A stretch of 17,144 nt of DNA, taken from the NCBI GenBank assembly GCA_016206875.1, contig JACQQR010000167.1:1-17144 (forward strand), given 5' to 3'. Both the position numbers and the translations under genes were made by a program. Positions within the stretch are counted from its first letter, which is position 1. The number at the start of each line of letters is the position of its first letter. The notes beneath the pieces are model-generated. The model did no database searches. It saw nothing but the letters and a program-made list of their open reading frames with translations, and was not told the DNA's origin. This document shows positions 7,662 through 15,000 of the stretch, piece by piece. Origin of the DNA: Candidatus Omnitrophota bacterium. GTDB lineage: Bacteria; Omnitrophota; Omnitrophia; Omnitrophales; JACROU01.

Positions 7662-8540
7662 ATGAAAAATATCTTCTTGATTTCTATTTTATTTTTTTCG
7701 GCGGCAGGTTGTTCCATGAAGCCCGGGGTGTATACCGAATCTCTTTCTTCGCCCTCTGCGCCGGCACCCTCACCCTCCGCCGCTGACACCCCGGCAGGCA
7801 GGGTGAGCGTGATTGCTCCCGACACTTCCGACAAGCCGGCAAAAGAAATTTCTCCCGGCTTAAAAAAGCTTCCCGTAGGCGAACGCCTTACCTTCAGTAT
7901 CCGGTGGCTGGGCCTAGAAGCCGGCCGTACGGAAGTCACGATTAAAGACATTGTCAAAATCAACGGGCGGGATTGTTATCACATCGAGGCTTTTTCGCAC
8001 ACCACCTATCTTTTGGATCTCTTATTTCGCATTCGCGACTATCACGATAGCTTTATGGACGTGGAAGAATTTTATTCGCATCGCTTCCTCAAGAAGGCTT
8101 CCGAAGGCGCTCATACGTACGATGAAACCAATGATTTTGATTATGCCCAAAACAAGGCTTTTTATGTAAACCGCAAAAAGAATCACACAAAAGTTACTGA
8201 GCTTCCCGGAAAAGTGCAGGATATCGTTTCAGTCAGCTACTGGTTTCGCACTCAAGATGTGGAAGTGGGGAAGGGCTACAAGACCTTCCTTCACTCAGAC
8301 GAGAAAAATTACGAGGTCACCATCCATGTTTTAAAAAAGGATCATTTTAATATAGACGGAAAAACCATTCCGATGATGGTGATTGAGCCCAAGGCCAGGC
8401 GGGGAACGAAAGTGTTCACCCGGGGGCACGCCAAAATTTGGGTTACCGATGACGGGGAACGCCTTCCCCTATTTGCCGAACTCCGCGTCATCATCGCCGG
8501 CAGGCTCAATATCGTGCTGGTTTCCAAGGAGAATATTTAG
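7662..8540 (+). CDS. Lipoprotein with DUF3108-like domain
   Basis: A 292-residue predicted lipoprotein. A short signal peptide ends in the lipobox SAAGC with the lipidated cysteine at C17. Residues 18-65 are a low-complexity Ser/Pro/Ala linker. From about residue 70 to the end the protein resembles DUF3108: KLPVGERLTFSIRWLGLEAG is the typical opening, followed by alternating strands (DCYHIEAFSHT, FYSHRFLKKASEG) and an end with KIWVTDDGERLPLFAEL. The family is of unknown molecular function, usually exported and often in outer-membrane contexts. Directly downstream of lipopolysaccharide-type transferases it could serve the cell envelope, but the repeat between them makes operon membership uncertain. 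No strong ribosome-binding site is visible; GGGA at 7644-7647 lies inside the palindrome, 14 nt before the ATG. Confidence 0.8.
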   Translation: MKNIFLISILFFSAAGCSMKPGVYTESLSSPSAPAPSPSAADTPAGRVSVIAPDTSDKPAKEISPGLKKLPVGERLTFSIRWLGLEAGRTEVTIKDIVKINGRDCYHIEAFSHTTYLLDLLFRIRDYHDSFMDVEEFYSHRFLKKASEGAHTYDETNDFDYAQNKAFYVNRKKNHTKVTELPGKVQDIVSVSYWFRTQDVEVGKGYKTFLHSDEKNYEVTIHVLKKDHFNIDGKTIPMMVIEPKARRGTKVFTRGHAKIWVTDDGERLPLFAELRVIIAGRLNIVLVSKENI

Positions 8541-8544
8541 CTGG

Positions 8545-8572
8545 CAATAGGGACTGTCCCTTTTTGCTATTG
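8545..8572 (+). terminator. Possible intrinsic terminator after the lipoprotein gene
   Basis: AGGGA-CTG-TCCCT (8549-8561) forms a 5-bp stem running into TTTTT (8561-8565), nested in an outer CAATAG/CTATTG pair (8545-8550, 8567-8572), starting 4 nt after the stop codon. The position and T-run suit a terminator, but the stem is short, so efficiency is doubtful. It could equally be a small dispersed repeat. Confidence 0.4.
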
Positions 8573-8961
8573 AGCCACTGTTTCAAAAGCAATGCGAAGT
8601 TCCTCCGGTTTTTTCACTTCAAAATTTAGTTTCTCAAAGCCTAGTACGGCATAACAATCGAAAATGGGCATAGCCCATTGTCGAACAGCGTATTAGCGTA
8701 GACTTTTCGCAAAAGATTAGAAGTAAAATTTATGTAGGAGTTTAGCCCGCTGAGGTGATTTGCAGTTGTTTTGCCCCTCTCCCTCTCTAGCCCCGCCTTG
8801 GGCGGGGCAGGAGGGCGAGGGGCAACTGAACGGTTACTGAAAATGTTACCAGAGAGGTGGCGCTTTTTTGTTTTTTCCCCAGTTATATGGTAGCTTTCCC
8901 CCCGTATGTATGGGAGGCGTCTTCTGACTGTTGCCCAATTAAGAAAGGCTTTTAAAACCTC
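8573..8961. other. Intergenic region before the giant gene
   Basis: No convincing gene lies here. Besides the palindrome at 8771-8825, the minus strand has a 34-codon frame with an ATG (8671 down to 8567, beginning MPIFDCYAVLGFEK); it could be a remnant of an older gene or chance. No clear promoter could be picked. AAGAAAGG at 8941-8948 is the only ribosome-binding-like stretch before the giant gene. Confidence 0.5.
8771..8825. repeat. GC-rich palindromic repeat upstream of the giant gene
   Basis: Outer arms TTGCCCCTC (8771-8779) and GAGGGGCAA (8817-8825) enclose an inner stem CCCCGCC/GGCGGGG (8791-8797, 8801-8807) with a TTG loop. Only a partial match bridges the middle. It looks like a dispersed intergenic palindrome; there is no T-run, so it is not a standard terminator. 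Confidence 0.6.
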
Positions 8962-9069
8962 ATGAGGTTCTTCTGCAGGAAGCGCTATTTCTGGGCTATG
9001 CGAACCATTGCTTTCTTCACGGCTTTTGTTTTTGCTGCCGGCACGCTTTCTCTGCCTGCTTCCGCCGCT
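8962..9069 (+). other. Signal peptide of the giant protein
   Basis: Residues 1-36 have a basic start (MRFFCRKRYFWAMR), a hydrophobic core (TIAFFTAFVFAAGTLSLP) and a small-residue cleavage region (ASAAA). From the internal ATG at 8998 the remaining MRT plus core plus ASA reads as a textbook Sec signal peptide. Cleavage after ASA, near residue 35, is likely. This places the whole giant chain outside the cytoplasm. Confidence 0.8.
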
Positions 9070-12000
9070 GCCGTCACTTCTTTTCAAAACGCCCCCTTCA
9101 TTTATCTGATTCAAGACGCCCACGACAGCCTGGATGCCCAGGCCAATATCCGAATCATGCTGAAAGATTTGGTCGAGAAAGAAGCAATCCCACTAGTGCT
9201 CTTTGAGGGCGGCAGCCGTGAGCTGGATAAATCTGTTTATCATTTTTCACAAGACGCCGGAACGAATCAAAAAGTTTGGGACGCCATGCTGGCGGCGGGG
9301 GATATCAGCGGACTGGAACGCTATGCGCTGGAAGCGCCGGGCTCGGTGTGCTTCTCGGGCATCGAAGACGAAGCGGTGTATCTGGCCAATCTGGAGGCCA
9401 TTAATAAAGTGTATGGGCTTCAGGCCAAAAGTGCGGCAGACATTGCGACGATAGATGCCCGCACAAAAGCCGATCACGCGCAGCTCGTGACCGGCGATGT
9501 GAAAACCGTTTCGGATTTAGCGCACGATTTTGAGTCGCATAAAATCGATTTAGCCCGCTACGCCGGTGAGCTGGCCGCCTGGAGCGGGAAGGTGCTGGGC
9601 GAAAATCCTGAGGACCCGCGCCACCAAAAGAAATGGCCGCAAATGGTTCGACTGTTGCACCTGGTACACCTCGAAAATTTCATTACGCGTCACAGCGCGG
9701 AGGTGAAGCGGGAGATGAAATTGGTTCACGTAGGGGCGACCCGCCGCGGCGGGTCGCCCCTACAATCACTCCGCCGCCACTTCGAACGCGTAGCCGATGA
9801 GCTCCGCTCGCGCGGCGACTCCCTGCGCAATTACCCTCATCTCGGCCGCTGGATAGCTCGCGAGATTTTGCGCGATGAACTCGACCCGGCTCGCATCTCA
9901 CCCGAGCTCGCCCGGCTGCATCAAACCATTCTTGACCGTTTACCGATGCTGGACGAAACGCGTGCTTTCCTCGCACGCGAAGCCGAATGGCGGCGTCTCA
10001 AAAAAATTTGCGCGTTGGAAGCGGATAGGTCTTGCTTGTCATTCCCGACAGCACTGCGCGGTTTTTTGCGCAGGCGTGATCGGGAATCCAGGATTGGTAC
10101 CACTGACCCCTGGATTCCCGCCGGAGTTTACCCCCGAGTGATTGAATCGGGGGCGGGAATGACAAACATAGGTATTCTCCTCCGCGCCGCCCGCACCCAT
10201 TACCGCATCGTCCGTGAGCGCGACCAGATCTTTACGCGCAACAGCCTCGAGGCCATCCAGCGCACCCGCGCGAGAAAAGCCGTCATCGTTGCCGGCGGCT
10301 TCCACACCGAAGCCTTCATGCGCCGCTTCGACGCCGAAGGTATCCGCTACACCGTCCTCACGCCTTCCATTAATGAGTTATCCCGCACCTTGGATTATGC
10401 GGGGCGCATTTCTTTTATTTGTCATTCTGACCCTGAGCGTAGCGAAGGGGAAGAATCTGGGTCACGTCACCAAGATTCTTCGCCCGCTCTGCGGCGGACT
10501 CAGAATGACAACACCTCGCTCGCCGCCGCCGGTGCCACTAGCGGTCGCCTGCGCGATCTTGAGATTGCGCGTTTGGACAGGCGCGCCCAAGAAATCATCT
10601 CCGCGTTTAAACCGGTAGCCGGTTCCAGTTTGGGCACGCCGGTGAAGCTCAAAGATATTTGTATGGGAGAAGATTTTACGGAGCCTTATGGTCTTTATTC
10701 GGTTGGGCGCGAGGCGGAAATCGGAATGGCGGTTACCGATTTGAATCAGGGCAGGCAATACCGCATGTCGATTCTGCGGGAAATGAACATCCTGAATTTT
10801 ATCAAGGAAGCGGTGAGCGGCAGAATGCCTTTGATGCAAAATTTGACTTGGCAGGATAATGTAATTTTCGCTCCGATCGTTGCCATTATCGCTGAAGACC
10901 GGAGGCGGTTGTCTTCTCAGCACAAGAACCAGTTGACTAATATATTGAAACATATGCCTGAGGCAGAACAAGAAAGAATGAATCAATTGCTGGAAGGATT
11001 GTTGCTGCCCGAAGAACTCGGGGAGGTATCTGGTTTGGGGGGCCGTCCTTTGGAGTATTTATTCAGCACTCGTTCCGACAGTTCCAAATTGGGCATGACC
11101 GTGTTTATGCTTGTGGCATTAATCGTCCTGTTGCTTAAAACGAAAAGTTTCAACCGGGAAATTGCCGGCGGATTCAGCAGCTATCAAGAGAGCTGGCATA
11201 CTGAGCCAGTCCGAGCCCGGTTTGTTCCTCCATTTTTCTCCGGTTTTTTCACGCATTTCCTTCTTTCAACTGACCGATCAGATGACTTTTGTCCGGAAAA
11301 TGAAATCGGGCCTATTGTCCGGCAGTTCGGAGCCCTCCGGATGAAAACGCGCCGGGATCAATTTGAAGGCATTGCGTGGGCGAATGATTATGGTGTGTGG
11401 CTGCCCGACGCCGGAGGCAAGCGATTCTATTATTTAAAGCCGGACCAGCCCATACAACGCGATATGGATGCCGGTTATTTGTTTCGCCCGCAGCAGGAAA
11501 AGTTCTGGACTCATGTGAACGAAGGAGGCGCTTCGGTTCCCGGGGTGGGTAGAACACCTTTTATGATTTTTTCAGATTCTGTAGATCCAAAGCATGTCGA
11601 CCGTCTGAAGGTGTCTCTACGCCGGGAAAAGCAAATATCCGAATATAGTTCGCTGGAATGCTACCGCCTACCAGCGGGCTGGGCGACTTTTAAATATGGA
11701 AACGAAGTTCATCTGATGGGCAATAATCACGTCGACACAGTGATGGGTTTTATCCCCGCAAGGATGACCGAGCACGCCGAAAATCTGCTGCTTATTGATC
11801 CGCTCTATCATGAAGAAGTAAAAATCCACCCTGAATTTCAACGATTGCTTCGCGAACAAAATTTGCGAGTCATAGAAGTGCCAGCGGACGAAACGTATTT
11901 GAATCCCGCCAATTTCAAGCATCTTCCCGATGGCCGGCTGCTGATGAATTACGCGCCCCAAACGGTTGCGGCGCTCGGCTTAAAGCCAGACCTCTACAGC

Positions 12001-15000
12001 ATGCTTCCCCGAGAGGAAGCCTTAGAGAACATGCCTTTACTCACCGGCGGCTTGGCCTGTCTGTTGGGCTGGGAGCCTATCACCACTCAGAACCGTGCGC
12101 AGTTTAGTCCGGTCCCGGCCGCCGAAGAGCCGCCTGCTTCGCCGGCCGGCCGTCACACAATAACACTCGGAGGTAAAACTTATTTTCTGGATTCCGCAGA
12201 GGAGTCTTCACCAATCGGAATCGTCCTGACGGAATTAAGTCCCCAGACTCAAACGAATCTGCACCCGAGGCGTCAGATGAAATTGCTCAAGTGGCTGAGC
12301 GCTGTTTGGGAGGGATCGGTGCCCTTAATGACAGAAATGCCGGGAGATCAATTAGAGCCTTTTGCCAGAGTCGTAGCCGCGGTTAGCGGCGAGGCGCCCT
12401 TGGAAGGAGAGCATGTTTTGAAAGTGGCGCATGAATTACAAAAACTGCCGCTTTCTCAGCAAGCAGCGGTAGTCCGGTTCGTGGAAGATTTTCTCGAAGA
12501 AGTACAACCTAATCAATTCGACGCTATGTTCCAAATAGCACGGGCAGATTATCTCAATTGGTTTCAGTGCGGTATTGCCCGGGCCATTTTGGCGCCTTTT
12601 GTCGTTTATTTATTGAAAAACAGGCAGTATATCGAAGGGTTTCAGCGCCACTGGCAGGTAGGCCGCCGGTGCTTCCGCACCGAAATAGTTCAAAAGCATT
12701 TTATCCCGTTACTGCATTTTTCATTGGCCTCGCATTTTAATGTGGGTAGCGCCCACCCGGAAGAAATTCGCTTGGCGTCAGAATTAGCCGGCGTGCTTGA
12801 GACGTTGAAGACCCTATCCCTGCCGCTGCGCCGGCAAAAGCCGGGGGATAGACTTGGGTGGGCAAAAGATTCTCGTGTCTGGCTGCCTCATATCGCAGGG
12901 CAGCCTTTTTATGCGCTGTCATCTGCAAAGCCCGGAGATCGATCCACCTCATTTCAGCGATTGGACCAGCCGCTGAATTCATTGCCTTGTGATATCAGCG
13001 AGGGCGGGGCCTCGGTGAGAGGCGTAGCCCATACGCCCTTTATGCTGTTTGCCGATTCCATTCCTCTGGATCAGGCGAAAGAGTTATTGCCGGTTGTAAG
13101 ACGTTTGCCCGGGTACGAGCAAACGAATTTTTACCGCTTGCCTGCCGGATGGATTACGTTTGGAGACGGCCGCCAAAATTTTTTGGTCGATAACCGGCAT
13201 ATCGATGCGGTGATGGGATTTATCCCGGCCCGCATGACGGAGCATGACCGGAATATTCTTCTCGTCGACCCGCTATATCACGCAGAAGTGCAAACGAACC
13301 CGGAATTTCAGCGCTTGCTTGCGGAACAAAACTTATTAGTGATTGAAGTCCATCCCAACGAAACCCATTTGAACCCCGCCAATTTCGCCGAGCTGCCCGA
13401 CGGCCGGCTGTTCTTCAATTATGCGCCGGAAACTCTCCGTGCCCTGCGCTTAAAACCCGGAACCTACATCAGCCTAAATAGCGAGCAGGCCCTGCGCCAA
13501 ACCCCGATGCTGATGGGAGGCCTCGGCTGCCTGGTGGGGCGGGAACTCATCACCAATCAAAACCGCGCGCAATTTGCAGTGGCGGCGGGAAATAGTTTGG
13601 GCGCGCCGCAGCTGGAGAAAAGAATCTTTATGCAGGGTGAATCGGGCGATCCTTATGATATTTATTCGGTGCCACGTAGTGCCCGGCAGGGAGTCGTGGT
13701 GACCAGTTTTAACCGACCGGAAGCATTGGCAATGCACCTTTCCCGAGAAAGCGCTTTGCTCAATTTTTTACTAGAGGTGATATCTGGAGTGATTCCCTTA
13801 ATGCAGGACATGAATATTTTGGAAGCATTGCCTTTAATGAGCTTATTTACTTCGATTGCTTCTCCTGAGGAAGGGCAAATATTGGGACAAGATTATCAAG
13901 CCTTCATGCAACTACTGAGAGGATTACCGGCGAAGGAAGTAGAAAGGATGGATCGCTTGCTGGAAGGTTTTTTACTTCCGCTTGAACTGGCACAGTTGGG
14001 CCGGCGGCCGGTGGAGTATTTAATTTGTATGTCACCGAATGAGCTTGGGTATTTTCTCGGTGCTACGGTATTCAAGCTGGCTGTACTGATGGTATGGGTA
14101 TTAAAAAATCAGGCGGTGTATCAGAAATTGCAATCAGGTCTTCGCAGTTACCAAGCGGTTTGGAACACGGAAGCAGTGAAAAATCGGTATATCCCACCGC
14201 CGCATTATTCTTTGATGGTAAAATTTATCATTCATGCGGAGCGTGGGGAGTTTGATCCGGAAACTGAAATCTTAGGGATCACACGGCTCTTGGCCAGCCT
14301 GGATATTCCCGTTCACCGCGACGGAAACCCGGAAGGGGATTTATGGGCCAAAGACAGCCGGGTTTGGCTGCCCGATATAGACGGGGAAAAACTGTATTAC
14401 CTCCAGCCGCACGGCCCCAAACATCGCGGAACGGGGACAAACCATTTATTCGCTCGTCAGCCGGGATTGGGGTTGATTAATATTAGCGAGGGCGGAGCCT
14501 CTATCCCGGGAATAGGCAAAACGCCATTCATGCTATTTGCTGATTCATTGGACCGTTCCCACACCACGCAATTGAAAGCCGCTCTAAAAGGTATGCCCGG
14601 ATATGAGTTACTTCGATCGTATCGTTTACCCGCAGGCTGGGCTACTTTCAAGTATTTCAACGAAGTATATCTCATCGGTAATGCCCATATCGATATGGTT
14701 ATGGCATGGATTCCGCAAGGCTTAACCCAATCGGGCAAACCTGCTTTATTGATCGATCCGCTATACCGTGCAGAAATGCGTTCCCACTCGGTGTTTCAAA
14801 CATTCATTCACGATCAGCAATTACGCATTGTGGAAGTGCATCCGGACGAAACTCATTTCAACCCGACGAATTACGTCATCCTGCCGAATGGACAACTGCT
14901 GTTTAATTATGCGCCCCAAACGATAGCTCGATTGGGACTGAAGGAGGGGGCATTTATTATGCTGCGTGAAGAAGAAGCGCTTCAGTATATGCCAGGGCTT

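Larger units (their letters stand above)
9085..10419 (+). other. N-terminal domain with QDAH / FEGG / GGFHT motifs
   Basis: Residues 42-486 begin with FIYLIQDAHDSLDAQANI (QDAH at 51-54), then LVLFEGG (Glu82), GDISGLERYAL and FSGIEDEAVYLANL near 132-144, and end with AVIVAGGFHTEAF (His448) and YTVLTPSI. An early His and Glu plus a late GGFH strand recall the EreA/ChaN/TraB-Tiki group of hydrolase- or metal-binding-like folds, and I recall similar QDAH...GGFHT proteins from Omnitrophota. The fold assignment is an inference. The middle is interrupted by palindromic repeats at 9730-9763 and 10036-10165, and the tail by one at 10419-10511. Residues from about 270 to 480 are encoded by unusually GC-rich, C-ending codons (Arg nearly always CGC). 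Confidence 0.5.

Noticed and set aside
8641..9123. 160-codon minus-strand reading frame
   Set aside because: It runs opposite the signal peptide and first domain of the giant protein and through the palindrome at 8771-8825; its translation is low-complexity and basic.
7570..10511. CRISPR array
   Set aside because: The repeats are a few palindromes of differing families, irregularly spaced and partly inside coding sequence, with no regular spacers.
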